Positions 44,367 through 54,018 of a stretch of DNA of 64,000 nucleotides are shown here, piece by piece (positions within the stretch are counted from its first letter, which is position 1; each line of letters begins with the position of its first letter). The stretch comes from Glaciibacter superstes DSM 21135 (lineage in GTDB: Bacteria > Actinomycetota > Actinomycetes > Actinomycetales > Microbacteriaceae). The translations under genes and the position numbers were made by a program. The DNA is taken from the NCBI RefSeq assembly GCF_000421145.1, contig NZ_ATWH01000015.1, positions 62,001 to 126,000 on the forward strand, given 5' to 3'. The notes under the pieces are model-generated. The model was given only the letters and a program-made list of their open reading frames with translations, ran no database searches and had not been told where the DNA came from.

Positions 44367-44631
44367 TAGACTCATCCGGGCTCCGAGATGTAAATCTCGG
44401 TACGAAAGTGGAGAATCTCCCACCCGCGCATACCGCTTCATCAAGGTTACCGGGTCGATTACACTCCGCCGTCGCGGCGCTGGTCTCCAGCATTGCGAAG
44501 GTAGACAGGGTGTCGTGTTTAGGTTGCGAGAACAATTCGCGAGTGCCTGCGCACGTGATTCTCCTCGCTTCGTCGCCAGCGGCATCCGTCGTCTGGTTGT
44601 AGTCACGAAGTATTGAGTAGAGGAGTGACGC
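44367..44631 (+). promoter_or_regulatory. Structured 5' leader of the infC-rpmI-rplT operon
   Basis: A TAGACT hexamer (44367-44372) can act as -10, giving a leader of about 250 nt. It begins with a perfect 7-bp hairpin CCGAGAT-GTAA-ATCTCGG (44383-44400) followed by a second stem in GTGGAGAATCTCCCAC (44407-44422). infC operons in other bacteria have long leaders that bind L20 for feedback; this one may do the same, but I could not fold it fully. The leader ends with the ribosome site AGGAG at 44621-44625. Confidence 0.55.
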
Positions 44632-45208
<577 letters not shown>

Positions 45209-45216
<8 letters not shown>

Positions 45217-45403
45217 GCAGAAGACCCACTCCGGGTCCAAGAAGCGTTTCAAGGTCACCGGTACCGGCAAGATCATGAAGCAGCAGGCCGGCATGCGTCA
45301 CAACCTGGAGGTCAAGGCCTCCAAGCGCAAGGCACGCCTGAACCAGGACCAGGTGCTGGCCAAGGCCGACAGCAAAGTCATCAAGAAGCTTCTCGGTCGC
45401 TAG
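45209..45403 (+). CDS. rpmI: 50S ribosomal protein L35
   Basis: This 64-aa basic protein has the L35 signature: [20 protein letters not shown] and [17 protein letters not shown]. The ATG at 45209 overlaps the last codons of infC by 8 bp and has AGGAGG at 45198-45203, so the two are coupled. It is the second gene of infC-rpmI-rplT. Confidence 0.97.
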
Positions 45404-45431
45404 ACCTTCGTAACGTAAGGAATTCAGGAAA

Positions 45432-45821
45432 ATGGCAAGAGTAAAGAGGGCAGTCAACGCCCACAAGAAGCGTCGCGTCATCCTCGAGCGCGCCGAGGGC
45501 TACCGCGGACAGCGTTCGCGTCTGTACCGCAAGGCCAAGGAGCAGGTCACCCACTCCTTCGTCTACAGCTACCGCGACCGTCGTGCCCGCAAGGGTGACT
45601 TCCGTCGCCTGTGGATTCAGCGCATCAACGCCGCGTCGCGCGCGAACGGCCTCACCTACAACCGCCTGATCCAGGGCCTCGGCCTGGCCGGCGTTGAGGT
45701 AGACCGCCGTATCCTCGCCGAACTGGCCGTCAATGAGCCCGCCACGTTCGCGGGGCTCGTGGAGACCGCCAAGGCTGCTCTTCCCGCCGACACGTCGGCT
45801 CCGAAGGCTGACGCCGCGTAG
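45432..45821 (+). CDS. rplT: 50S ribosomal protein L20
   Basis: The 129-aa basic protein binds 23S rRNA early in assembly. [40 protein letters not shown] and [20 protein letters not shown] are its conserved parts. Start ATG at 45432, with AAGGAATTCAGGA upstream. In several phyla L20 represses this operon by binding its leader. A hairpin terminator follows at 45839-45874. Confidence 0.97.
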   Translation: MARVKRAVNAHKKRRVILERAEGYRGQRSRLYRKAKEQVTHSFVYSYRDRRARKGDFRRLWIQRINAASRANGLTYNRLIQGLGLAGVEVDRRILAELAVNEPATFAGLVETAKAALPADTSAPKADAA

Positions 45822-45838
45822 CAATACCTGCAGTTTTC

Positions 45839-45874
45839 ACGGGAGCCGCTGGCCATCTGGTCGGCGGCTCCCGT
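45839..45874 (+). terminator. Hairpin terminator after rplT
   Basis: ACGGGAGCCGC (45839-45849) pairs perfectly with GCGGCTCCCGT (45864-45874), an 11-bp stem with a 14-nt loop. A short T-rich stretch (TCTGTGTCT) follows. It ends the infC operon before the methyltransferase gene. Confidence 0.8.
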
Positions 45875-45937
45875 TCTGTGTCTGGGCCCCTCGGCGGGTT
45901 GCCCCTTGAACGAGTGAGCGCCAAGTAGGCTTAGAAC

Positions 45938-46738
45938 ATGCTTGATAATCCCCGTTCGCCGCGTGTGCGCGCCGTGGCCAAACTGGCCAAGCGCAGCGCC
46001 AGAGCCGAGACCGGGCTGTTCCTCCTCGAGGGGCCGCAGTCCGTCGCAGAGGCGCTGACCTTCCGCCCGGAGCTGGTGGTCGACCTTTTCGCGACTCCGA
46101 CAGCACTCGAGCGTTATCCCGACATCGCAGAAGCGGCAACCCAAGCCGGCATCGAGGTGGAGTTTGTCACCGAGCAGGTACTCGAGGCGATGGCCGATAC
46201 GGTGACTCCGCAAGGCTTCGTTGCCGTCTGTCGTCAGTTCCCGACCTCGGTAAAAGACATCTTCGCCGGGGAGCCACAGCTCATCGCCATCCTCGAAGAG
46301 GTGCGCGACCCCGGCAACGCCGGCACCATCATCAGGGCGGCAGATTCCTCCGGTGCCGATGCTGTGATCCTCACCGGTCGCAGTGTCGACCTGTACAACC
46401 CCAAGGTCGTCCGTTCCTCAACCGGTTCGATCTTCCATGTTCCCGTTGCCGTCGGCGCCACCCTCGACGATGTGGCGGGCCGGGCACGGGCCGCTGGGCT
46501 CCAGGTGCTCGCCGCCGACGTCAAGGGCGATGACCTGCTCACCGCCCGCTCGGCCGGTGTGCTCGCTGCTCCGACCGCGTGGCTGTTCGGAAACGAAGCC
46601 CGCGGCCTGACGGACGAGAGCATCGAACTAGCGGATCGTGCCATCACCGTGCCGATCTACGGCAACGCAGAATCGATGAATCTCGCGACCGCGGCCTCCG
46701 TCTGCCTGTATGAGAGCGCGTTCGCCCACCGCTCTTAG
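45938..46738 (+). CDS. TrmH/SpoU-family RNA 2'-O-methyltransferase
   Basis: The 266-aa protein has an N-terminal substrate-binding domain (LFLLEGPQSVAEAL) and the SPOUT knot motifs: motif 1 EEVRDPGNAGTIIRAAD, motif 2 WLFGNEARGL and motif 3 IPIYGNAESMNLATAASV (VPIYGN in the sequence). It should methylate a ribose 2'-OH in rRNA or tRNA. Position after rplT is conserved in actinobacteria, and an rRNA target is likely; RlmB-like and TsnR-like members cannot be told apart by eye. TAGGCT (45926-45931) ends 6 nt before the ATG at 45938. Confidence 0.92.
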   Translation: MLDNPRSPRVRAVAKLAKRSARAETGLFLLEGPQSVAEALTFRPELVVDLFATPTALERYPDIAEAATQAGIEVEFVTEQVLEAMADTVTPQGFVAVCRQFPTSVKDIFAGEPQLIAILEEVRDPGNAGTIIRAADSSGADAVILTGRSVDLYNPKVVRSSTGSIFHVPVAVGATLDDVAGRARAAGLQVLAADVKGDDLLTARSAGVLAAPTAWLFGNEARGLTDESIELADRAITVPIYGNAESMNLATAASVCLYESAFAHRS

Positions 46739-46754
46739 ATACAACCGCCTGACC

Positions 46755-46828
46755 ATTCGACGGAGATTTTCGTCGAATAGCGTGAATCAGGGCGATTTGT
46801 GCTCTTCTAGAACAGAATCTCCGTCGAA
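46755..46828. repeat. Intergenic inverted repeats upstream of gluA
   Basis: TTCGACGGAGATT (46756-46768) and AATCTCCGTCGAA (46816-46828) are perfect 13-bp arms 47 nt apart. The left arm can also pair locally: ATTCGACG (46755-46762) with CGTCGAAT (46771-46778). So two mutually exclusive hairpins are possible. It may terminate transcription from the methyltransferase gene or regulate the glutamate transporter. Confidence 0.75.
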
Positions 46829-46915
46829 CGGCTGCGGGCGAAGCTCGATTACAAATAAGTAACCGTCCGGAGAATGTGGGGGCATCCGGTTCGCTGGTCC
46901 CCTATGTTTGGGGAT

Positions 46916-47704
46916 ATGGAGCCTACAGCGCCGTCACCGGCTACCTCGAACATCAGTGTGCGTCGAGGCGAACCACTCGTTGTTGTCAAAGACGTCAACA
47001 AGCACTTCGGGGAACTGCACGTTCTGAAGAACATCAACTCGGTGGTGAACCGCGGCGAGGTCGTTGTGGTGATCGGTCCGAGTGGATCGGGCAAGTCGAC
47101 CCTGTGCCGGGCGATCAACCGCCTCGAAACCATCGACGACGGCATCATCACGATCGATGGCCATGAGTTGCCGAAGGAAGGCAAGGCGCTGGCGCACCTC
47201 AGGGCCGACGTCGGTATGGTCTTCCAATCGTTCAACCTCTTCGCACACAAGACCGTGCTTGAGAACGTCACCCTCGGGCCGATCAAGGTGCGTGGGATGT
47301 CGCGGAAAGATGCTGACAAGCGCGCGATGGAGCTGCTCGAGCGCGTTGGCGTGGCCAATCAGGCCAAGAAGATGCCCGCCCAGCTCTCTGGTGGCCAGCA
47401 GCAGCGCGTGGCCATCGCGCGTGCGCTGGCGATGGACCCGAAGGTCATCCTGCTCGACGAGCCGACCAGCGCGCTTGACCCCGAGATGATCAACGAGGTG
47501 CTCGAGGTCATGATCAGACTCGCCGAAGACGGCATGACCATGATCGTCGTGACGCACGAGATGGGCTTCGCTCGTAAGGCAGCGGATCGCGTCATCTTCA
47601 TGGCGGAGGGCGAGATCGTTGAGGAAGCCACCCCTGAGCAGTTCTTCACCAACCCCCAGAGCGCGAGAGCGAAGGACTTCCTCTCGAAGATACTTGCCCA
47701 CTAA
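46916..47704 (+). CDS. gluA: Glutamate ABC transporter ATP-binding protein
   Basis: The 262-aa ATPase powers the polar amino-acid importer encoded by the next three genes. Walker A is GPSGSGKST (about 54-62), the Q-loop is in [17 protein letters not shown], the signature is LSGGQQQR and Walker B is [14 protein letters not shown], with VTHEMGFAR as H-loop; these are GluA/GlnQ-class features. TATGTT (46903-46908) ends 7 nt before the ATG at 46916, so the operon mRNA is probably leaderless. Confidence 0.95.
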   Translation: MEPTAPSPATSNISVRRGEPLVVVKDVNKHFGELHVLKNINSVVNRGEVVVVIGPSGSGKSTLCRAINRLETIDDGIITIDGHELPKEGKALAHLRADVGMVFQSFNLFAHKTVLENVTLGPIKVRGMSRKDADKRAMELLERVGVANQAKKMPAQLSGGQQQRVAIARALAMDPKVILLDEPTSALDPEMINEVLEVMIRLAEDGMTMIVVTHEMGFARKAADRVIFMAEGEIVEEATPEQFFTNPQSARAKDFLSKILAH

Positions 47705-47741
47705 TCGGTGAGCAGGACAACACAGCAAACAGGAGGAAACC

Positions 47742-48614
47742 ATGAGGCTGAAAAAAGGTCTGATGATCTCAGCCATTGCCCTCGCAAGCGTTCTGACGTT
47801 CAGTGCGTGTGCCGATTCCGGCGCCGCGCCATCGTCTGAAGCGCCCGTCGAGGAAGTACCGGAGTTCGAGGCCGGCACCACGATGGCCGACTTGAGTGAC
47901 GCGGGCAAGATCACCATTGGCACCAAGTTCGACCAACCGCTATTCGGTCTCAAGGGCCCGGACGGCACCCCGGTCGGCTTCGACGTCGAGATCGGCAAGC
48001 TGGTCGCTTCTAAGCTCGGCATCAAGCCGGAGAACATCGAGTGGGTCGAGACCGTGTCGGCCAACCGCGAGCCGTTCATCCAGAACGGCCAGGTCGACCT
48101 CGTCGTGGCAACGTACACGATCAACGACAAGCGCAAGGAAGTCATCTCCTTCGCCGGCCCGTACTACAGCGCCGGCCAGGACCTGCTTGTACTTGCCGGA
48201 AACCCGGAAGACATCAAGGGCCCTGAGGATCTCGCTGACAAGGCGGTCTGCACGGTGACCGGTTCGACGTCGGAGAAGAACATCGCGGAGTACACCGCCA
48301 ACGTGATCGCAACCGACACCTACTCGAACTGTCTCGGCCCGCTGCGCAGCGGTGAGGTCGCCGCGGTGACGACGGACAACGTGATCCTGGCCGGCCTTGC
48401 CGACCAGAACGCGGGCGAGTTCGAAGTTCTCGACAAACCGTTCACGGAGGAGCCCTATGGAATCGGGCTCGCGCTCGACGACACCGAGTTCCGCAACTTC
48501 GTCAACGACGTCCTTGAAGAATCCTTCGAAGACGGCGCATGGGCTGCTGCCTGGGAGTCGACGGCCGGCAAGGTGCTGTCCACGCCGAAGCCGCCGACGA
48601 TCGACCGCTACTAA
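47742..48614 (+). CDS. gluB: Glutamate ABC transporter substrate-binding lipoprotein
   Basis: The 290-aa protein begins with a lipoprotein signal ending TFSAC (lipidated Cys23). A type II periplasmic-binding fold of SBP family 3 follows: GTKFDQPLFGLKGPDGTPVG, FDVEIGKLVA, NGQVDLVVATYTINDKRKE and EPYGIGLALDD. It captures glutamate or a related amino acid outside the membrane and delivers it to GluC/GluD. Ligand identity is by operon likeness to Corynebacterium gluABCD. The ATG at 47742 has AGGAGGA at 47731-47737. A strong hairpin follows before gluC. Confidence 0.93.
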   Translation: MRLKKGLMISAIALASVLTFSACADSGAAPSSEAPVEEVPEFEAGTTMADLSDAGKITIGTKFDQPLFGLKGPDGTPVGFDVEIGKLVASKLGIKPENIEWVETVSANREPFIQNGQVDLVVATYTINDKRKEVISFAGPYYSAGQDLLVLAGNPEDIKGPEDLADKAVCTVTGSTSEKNIAEYTANVIATDTYSNCLGPLRSGEVAAVTTDNVILAGLADQNAGEFEVLDKPFTEEPYGIGLALDDTEFRNFVNDVLEESFEDGAWAAAWESTAGKVLSTPKPPTIDRY

Positions 48615-48627
48615 TCCAGAAGAGCCA

Positions 48628-48658
48628 GGTGGCCCGCCCGCACTCCGGGCGGGCCACC
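48628..48658 (+). other. Strong mRNA hairpin between gluB and gluC
   Basis: GGTGGCCCGCCCG (48628-48640) pairs perfectly with CGGGCGGGCCACC (48646-48658) around a 5-nt loop. No T-run follows, so it probably protects the gluB 3' end or thins transcription. That would give more binding protein than permease, as at other binding-protein genes. Confidence 0.8.
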
Positions 48659-48692
48659 CGGTTCGCAACACGTTTGAAAGAGGAGGTGAGTT

Positions 48693-49340
48693 GTGGACGC
48701 AGTCATTGAAAACCTGCCCAAGTTCCTTGAGGGCTTCGGGAACACCCTTGCCCTGCTCGGGTTAGCCGGCGTCGGCGCCCTGGTCATCGGCATAGTCGTC
48801 GCTGCAATGCGAATTTCCCCTGTGCCGTCTTTCCGCGCATTCGCGACCGTTTACACGGAACTCGTCCGCAACACACCACTCACCCTGGTGTTGTTCTTCT
48901 GTGCGACTCTCCTGCCGTACCTGCAGTTTCAGCCTGGCTACTTCACACTTGCCGCGATCGGCCTTACCGTTTACACGTCGCCGTTCATTGCCGAGGCGCT
49001 CCGTTCCGGAGTCAACGGCGTTCCGGTCGGTCAGGCAGAGGCCGCTCGCAGTGTCGGCCTCACCTTCGGGCAAAGCCTGTCGTTCGTCATCATGCCCCAG
49101 GCGATTCGAATGGTGATTCCGCCACTGATCAATGTCTTTATCGCACTCACCAAGAACACCTCGGTCGCCGGCGCTTTCTTTGTCTTCGAGCTGTTCGGCG
49201 CAGCCAGGCAGGTCACCAATGACCGAGGAGACGAAGTGATTGCGATTCTGCTCGCTGTCGCGTTCTTCTATCTTGTGATCACCATTCCTCTCGGACTGAT
49301 CGCCGGGAAGGTCGAGCAGAGGGTGGCGGTTCTCCGATGA
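48693..49340 (+). CDS. gluC: Glutamate ABC transporter permease subunit 1
   Basis: The 215-aa His/Glu/Gln/Arg/opine-type permease has about five membrane helices. The EAA loop EAARSVGLTFGQSLSFVIMP, which docks the ATPase, includes the conserved Gly, and VRNTPLTLVLFF is the family signature before it. The GTG at 48693 is preceded by GAGGAGG (48678-48684). The stop overlaps gluD by ATGA. Confidence 0.94.
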   Translation: MDAVIENLPKFLEGFGNTLALLGLAGVGALVIGIVVAAMRISPVPSFRAFATVYTELVRNTPLTLVLFFCATLLPYLQFQPGYFTLAAIGLTVYTSPFIAEALRSGVNGVPVGQAEAARSVGLTFGQSLSFVIMPQAIRMVIPPLINVFIALTKNTSVAGAFFVFELFGAARQVTNDRGDEVIAILLAVAFFYLVITIPLGLIAGKVEQRVAVLR

Positions 49341-50269
49341 GTACCTCGGTTCTTTACGATGCGCCTGGGCCGAAGGCGATGACACGCTCCCGTGTCATCT
49401 CCGTTGTCGGTATCCTGCTGATTGTCGGCGGACTGGTGTGGCTGGCTTTTGCGCTCGGCGCACCCAAGACCAGTGCGAATGGCGCTGTGCAGCCGGGACT
49501 CTGGGATCCGACCCGCTGGGACGTCTTCAATGACCTGGTTGTCTGGCGCGCCCTGGGCAAGGGCGCCCTCGCGACACTGTCGATGGCCGGGGTGGCCGCT
49601 GTCTTCGCGATACTCCTTGGTATCGCGTTTTCGTTCGGACGCGCTTCGGAGAATGCGTGGATCCGTCGCCCGGCGACGATCATCCTCGAGTTCGTTCGCG
49701 GAATGCCCGTTCTGCTGATGATGCTGTTCATCCTGCTCGTGTTCTCGACCGGTTCGTTCTGGGCTGGCGTCGCCGCCCTGGCGGTCTACAACGGGGCAAT
49801 CATCGGTGAAGCGCTGCGCGCCGGCATCAAATCTCTGCCCCGCGGGCAACGGGAAGCCGGTCTTGCCATCGGCCTCACTCCCCTCGCCACGCGGTTCCGG
49901 ATCGAGTTTCCGCAGGCCTTCCGGCAGATGCTGCCGATTATCATCGCGCAGCTCGTGGTGCTGCTGAAGGACACTTCGCTGGCATTCGTGGTCGGGTACC
50001 CTGAGCTGCTGCGCGAAGGTATCTACAACCTCTCTGGATTCTTCGGCAACCGCTACGCGTTCTCGTTCTTCTTCGTGGTGCTGGCGATCTACCTGGCGAT
50101 GAACCTGTCACTGTCGTGGCTGGCTCGCATCATCGCTCGACGCACGGGCTCGCACTCTGGCGGGGTGACCGCGATCGCAGAGCTTGATTCGACCACGCTC
50201 GGCGGCGAGTCGGCAGCACTCGGCATTGGTGGTGCCGGAGGCGACGGCGCGCGGGGTGATTCCCGGTAA
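49337..50269 (+). CDS. gluD: Glutamate ABC transporter permease subunit 2
   Basis: The 310-aa second permease is longer than GluC because of a first helix at about 18-40 and an extra loop. It has [13 protein letters not shown], the EAA loop [20 protein letters not shown] and [19 protein letters not shown], all typical. A Ser/Gly-rich tail follows the last helix. It pairs with GluC to form the channel. ATG at 49337 overlaps the gluC stop; pheS begins 12 bp after the gluD stop. Confidence 0.94.
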   Translation: MSTSVLYDAPGPKAMTRSRVISVVGILLIVGGLVWLAFALGAPKTSANGAVQPGLWDPTRWDVFNDLVVWRALGKGALATLSMAGVAAVFAILLGIAFSFGRASENAWIRRPATIILEFVRGMPVLLMMLFILLVFSTGSFWAGVAALAVYNGAIIGEALRAGIKSLPRGQREAGLAIGLTPLATRFRIEFPQAFRQMLPIIIAQLVVLLKDTSLAFVVGYPELLREGIYNLSGFFGNRYAFSFFFVVLAIYLAMNLSLSWLARIIARRTGSHSGGVTAIAELDSTTLGGESAALGIGGAGGDGARGDSR

Positions 50270-50280
50270 ACTTGTGCCTT

Positions 50281-51351
50281 GTGTCAGAGCCTATGAGCGC
50301 AGTGCCTATTACCCCCGAGCCCACTGAAATAACCGAACCAGCCGTCACCGAAGCCGTCGACGCGGCCCTAGCGGCCATCGCGGCCGCCGGCGACTCGACG
50401 GCGCTGAGGGCTGCTCGTGCCGCCCACGCGGCCGAAGCCTCACCGCTTGCGAAGCTGAACGCACTGATGCGTACCGTGCCGAACAACCAGAAGGCAGCGG
50501 CCGGCAAGCTCGTTGGGCAGGCCAGGGCGCAGGTCGGGCAGGCGCTCACGGCGCGCGAGGCAGAGATTCTCGCGGCGGAGGCAGAAGCCCGGCTGAAAGC
50601 CGAAGCCGTAGACGTCACCGCCGCCGCTTCGACCTGGCAGGCCGGCGCCCGGCATCCGATCTCCCTGCTGCAAGACCGCATCGCCGACGTCTTCGTCGGT
50701 ATGGGCTGGGAGATCGCGGAGGGGCCGGAGCTCGAGAGCGAATGGTTCAACTTCGACGCGCTCAACTTCGACGAGGACCACCCCGCCCGCGCCATGCAGG
50801 ACACCTTCTTCACCGAGCCGACGAGCGCGCACCTGGTGCTGCGCACGCACACGTCGCCGGTACAGCTGCGCGCGCTGCTCAGCCGGGAACTCCCCGTTTA
50901 CGTGGTGGCGCCCGGACGCGTCTACCGCACAGACGAGCTCGACGCCACGCACACTCCGGTCTTCCACCAGACCGAGGGCATCGCCATCGACAAGGGCCTC
51001 ACCATGGCGCACCTGCGAGGCACCCTCGATCACTTCGTCAAGTCGCTGTTCGGCGACGAGGCGACCGTGCGACTGCGCCCGAACTACTTCCCATTCACCG
51101 AGCCGAGCGCAGAGCTCGACTTCTGGCACCCGACCTTCAAGGGCGGCGCGCGCTGGATCGAGTGGGGCGGATGCGGCATGGTCAACGCCAACGTGCTGCG
51201 ATCGGCCGGCATCGACCCAGAGGTGTACTCCGGTTTCGCTTTCGGCGTCGGCATCGACCGCGCCCTGATGTTCAGGAACGACGTAAAGGATATGCACGAC
51301 ATCGTTGAGGGCGACATCCGCTTCAGCCAGCAGTATGGGATGGCTGTCTGA
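50281..51351 (+). CDS. pheS: Phenylalanine-tRNA ligase alpha subunit
   Basis: The 356-aa class II synthetase subunit has an N-terminal coiled coil (about 10-100), then motif 1 [18 protein letters not shown], motif 2 [20 protein letters not shown] (FHQTEG following) and motif 3 [13 protein letters not shown]. It charges tRNA-Phe as an alpha2-beta2 complex with PheT. TAAACT (50267-50272) ends 8 nt before the GTG at 50281, a probable leaderless start; an in-frame ATG at 50293 is possible. The stop overlaps pheT by one base (TGATG). Confidence 0.96.
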   Translation: MSEPMSAVPITPEPTEITEPAVTEAVDAALAAIAAAGDSTALRAARAAHAAEASPLAKLNALMRTVPNNQKAAAGKLVGQARAQVGQALTAREAEILAAEAEARLKAEAVDVTAAASTWQAGARHPISLLQDRIADVFVGMGWEIAEGPELESEWFNFDALNFDEDHPARAMQDTFFTEPTSAHLVLRTHTSPVQLRALLSRELPVYVVAPGRVYRTDELDATHTPVFHQTEGIAIDKGLTMAHLRGTLDHFVKSLFGDEATVRLRPNYFPFTEPSAELDFWHPTFKGGARWIEWGGCGMVNANVLRSAGIDPEVYSGFAFGVGIDRALMFRNDVKDMHDIVEGDIRFSQQYGMAV

Positions 51352-53897
51352 TGCGGGTACCACTGAGCTGGCTCGGCGAGTACGTCGACCTGGAGCCGGG
51401 AACGACGCCGGAAGATGTACATGCTGCCCTCGTGAGCGTCGGCCTCGAGGAAGAAGAGATCCACCGCTTCGATCTGTCCGGACCGATCGTCGTCGGCGAG
51501 GTGCTCGAATTCACCGAAGAACCGCAGTCGAACGGCAAGACGATCCGCTGGTGCCAGGTGCGCGTGGCGCCTGAGGGTGCGGAGGCCGCCGCAGACGGCG
51601 GACCCGCCGTGCACGGCATCGTCTGTGGCGCCGCCAACTTCTTCGTAGGCGACAAGGTCGCCGTGACGCTGCCCGGCTCCGTCCTGCCCGGCCCGTTCCC
51701 GATCGCTGCCCGCAAGACCTACGGGCACGTGTCAGACGGGATGATCGCGTCCGCTCGCGAACTCGGGCTCGGCGACGAGCATGACGGCATCCTGCGCCTG
51801 GCCACGCTGGGGCTTGACCCCGAGGTGGGTACGGATGCGATCAGCCTGCTGGGCCTGGACGATGCGGCCGTCGAAGTCAACGTCACGCCCGACCGTGGTT
51901 ACGCCTTCTCGATCCGCGGGATCGCCCGCGAGTATTCGCACGCCACCGGTGTGTCGTTCCGCGACCCGGCGCTCGCTGTGGCGCCGATCGTGTCCGGTGA
52001 GATCTTCCCGGTGACGATCGACGACCAGGCGCCTATCCGGGGCCGCACGGGCGCGAGCGTCTTCGTGACGCGCGTGGTGCGAGGCGTCGACGCCACCCGG
52101 CCGTCTCCCGCCTGGCTGATCTCCCGGTTGAAGCTGGCGGGCATCCGTTCGATCTCGCTCATCGTCGACATCACGAACTACGTGATGCTCGAGCTCGGTC
52201 AGCCGGCCCACGGCTACGACCTCGACAAGCTCACTGGCGGCATCACCGTGCGCCGTGCGCGCGTCGGGGAGGAGCTGGTGACCCTCGACGATGTGACCCG
52301 AACGCTGAACGCCGAAGACCTGCTGATCACAGACGAGTCCGGGCCGATCGGCTTGGCCGGCGTGATGGGCGGAGCATCAACCGAGATCAGCGACATCACG
52401 ACCAACGTGCTCGTCGAGGCCGCGAACTTCGACCCGGTGTCGATCGCACGGGCAGCTCGTCGCCACAAGCTGCCGAGCGAGGCATCCAAGCGGTTCGAGC
52501 GCGGAGTCGACCCCGCCGTCGCCGTTGTCGCGGCCGCGCGCGTCGTGCAACTACTGGTTGAACTTGCCGGGGGAGAGGCAGACGATCTCGGGTCGCTCCA
52601 CGACGCGACGCCGGATGCGACGGCCATCGACCTGCCCACCGGCTTCATCTCGCGGTTGATCGGCCTCGAATACACGGCGGAAGAGGTGCGCACCTCACTC
52701 GCCGAAATCGGTGCGACCCTCGAAGTGACAACAGATGGCCTCGCCGTCACGCCGCCGAGCTGGCGCCCAGACCTGACCGACAAGTGGACACTCGCCGAGG
52801 AGGTCGCCCGCATCGTCGGGTACGACCGCATCCCTTCCGTGCTCCCGGTTGCGCCTCCAGGCAGAGGACTCACGCTCTCGCAGCAACTTCGACGCACGGT
52901 CGCGAACACCCTGGCTGCCACCGGTCACACCGAGGTGCTCGCCTACCCGTTCGTGTCGGAGACGGCGAACAATCGCTTCGGCGCCGCATCCGTTTCACCG
53001 GGTGCCGACGTTCCCCAGATCAAGGTCGCCAACCCGCTCGACGGCGAGGCGCCCTATCTGCGCACCTCGATCCTGCCTGGCCTGTTGCAGATCGCACACC
53101 GCAATCGCTCTCGTGGGCTCACCGACCTGGCCATCTTCGAGCTCGGGCTGGTGTTCCGTCCAGAGGTCGGTTTCGAATACGGCAGCGCGATCGTTCCGCC
53201 CGGCGCAGAACGACCGAGTGACGAATTGCTGGCCGAGTTGAACGCGGGCATACCGCCGCAGCCGTTGTCGCTGGGAGTGGTCCTGACCGGCAATACTGTG
53301 CACCATCAGCCGGGGCAGCCTGCCATCGCCGCAAGCTGGCAAGACGCACTCGCCGCGGTGCAGCAGATCGCCGTCGCCTCCGGCATGCAGATCGAGGTGC
53401 GGCAGGGTTCACACCAGGCCATGCACCCCGGGCGCACCGCCGAACTGTTCGTGACGACGGATGCCGGCAGCGAGATCGTCGGATATGCCGGCGAGCTGCT
53501 TCCTGCGTTCGCACACGAGCATGACTTGCCCGGAGTCGTCGCGGTCGCGGAGATCAACCTGACGGCTGTCTTCGACCGCGCCGGCGCGGGGATCATCGCG
53601 AAGCCGATCGGTACCATGCCGGCGGCGACGCAGGATCTCTCGCTCGTGGTGCCCGTCGACGTGCCGGCCGGCGACGTGCGTGCCGGCGTCGCTGAGGGCG
53701 GCGGAGAGCTACTCGAGCATGTCGAGCTGGTCGACGACTATCGGGGCCACGGCGTGGGTGAGGGGCAGAAGTCACTCACCTTCGCGTTGCGTTTCCGTGC
53801 GCCCGATCGCACTCTGACCGCCGCTGAGGCGAGTGACGCCAAGCTCGCTGGCGTCGCCGTCGCGGCCGAGCGCTTCGACGCCACGATCCGCGAGTAG
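51351..53897 (+). CDS. pheT: Phenylalanine-tRNA ligase beta subunit
   Basis: The 848-aa subunit has an N-terminal tRNA-binding (EMAP-like) domain about 40-160 (VVGEVLEFTEEPQSNGKTIR, GAANFFVGDKVAVTLPG), B3/B4 editing domain about 210-400 (YVMLELGQPAHGYDLDKL), B5 domain (LPSEASKRFERGVDP, then GLEYTAEEVRTSLAEIG) and a C-terminal ferredoxin-fold anticodon-binding domain about 755-848. It removes mischarged tyrosine and helps bind tRNA. The ATG overlaps the pheS stop, so subunit synthesis is coupled. Confidence 0.97.
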   Translation: MRVPLSWLGEYVDLEPGTTPEDVHAALVSVGLEEEEIHRFDLSGPIVVGEVLEFTEEPQSNGKTIRWCQVRVAPEGAEAAADGGPAVHGIVCGAANFFVGDKVAVTLPGSVLPGPFPIAARKTYGHVSDGMIASARELGLGDEHDGILRLATLGLDPEVGTDAISLLGLDDAAVEVNVTPDRGYAFSIRGIAREYSHATGVSFRDPALAVAPIVSGEIFPVTIDDQAPIRGRTGASVFVTRVVRGVDATRPSPAWLISRLKLAGIRSISLIVDITNYVMLELGQPAHGYDLDKLTGGITVRRARVGEELVTLDDVTRTLNAEDLLITDESGPIGLAGVMGGASTEISDITTNVLVEAANFDPVSIARAARRHKLPSEASKRFERGVDPAVAVVAAARVVQLLVELAGGEADDLGSLHDATPDATAIDLPTGFISRLIGLEYTAEEVRTSLAEIGATLEVTTDGLAVTPPSWRPDLTDKWTLAEEVARIVGYDRIPSVLPVAPPGRGLTLSQQLRRTVANTLAATGHTEVLAYPFVSETANNRFGAASVSPGADVPQIKVANPLDGEAPYLRTSILPGLLQIAHRNRSRGLTDLAIFELGLVFRPEVGFEYGSAIVPPGAERPSDELLAELNAGIPPQPLSLGVVLTGNTVHHQPGQPAIAASWQDALAAVQQIAVASGMQIEVRQGSHQAMHPGRTAELFVTTDAGSEIVGYAGELLPAFAHEHDLPGVVAVAEINLTAVFDRAGAGIIAKPIGTMPAATQDLSLVVPVDVPAGDVRAGVAEGGGELLEHVELVDDYRGHGVGEGQKSLTFALRFRAPDRTLTAAEASDAKLAGVAVAAERFDATIRE

Positions 53898-54018
53898 CGG
53901 CCTGAGCGGAGCCGACCCCGTGGCCTGCATTCGCGGTCGACGGACCGTCACTGTCACTCTCGCGTGGGCTGGAGAGGCCTGTGACGGGGGCGGGCGACGC
54001 GCGCGATAGATTTGGGGT

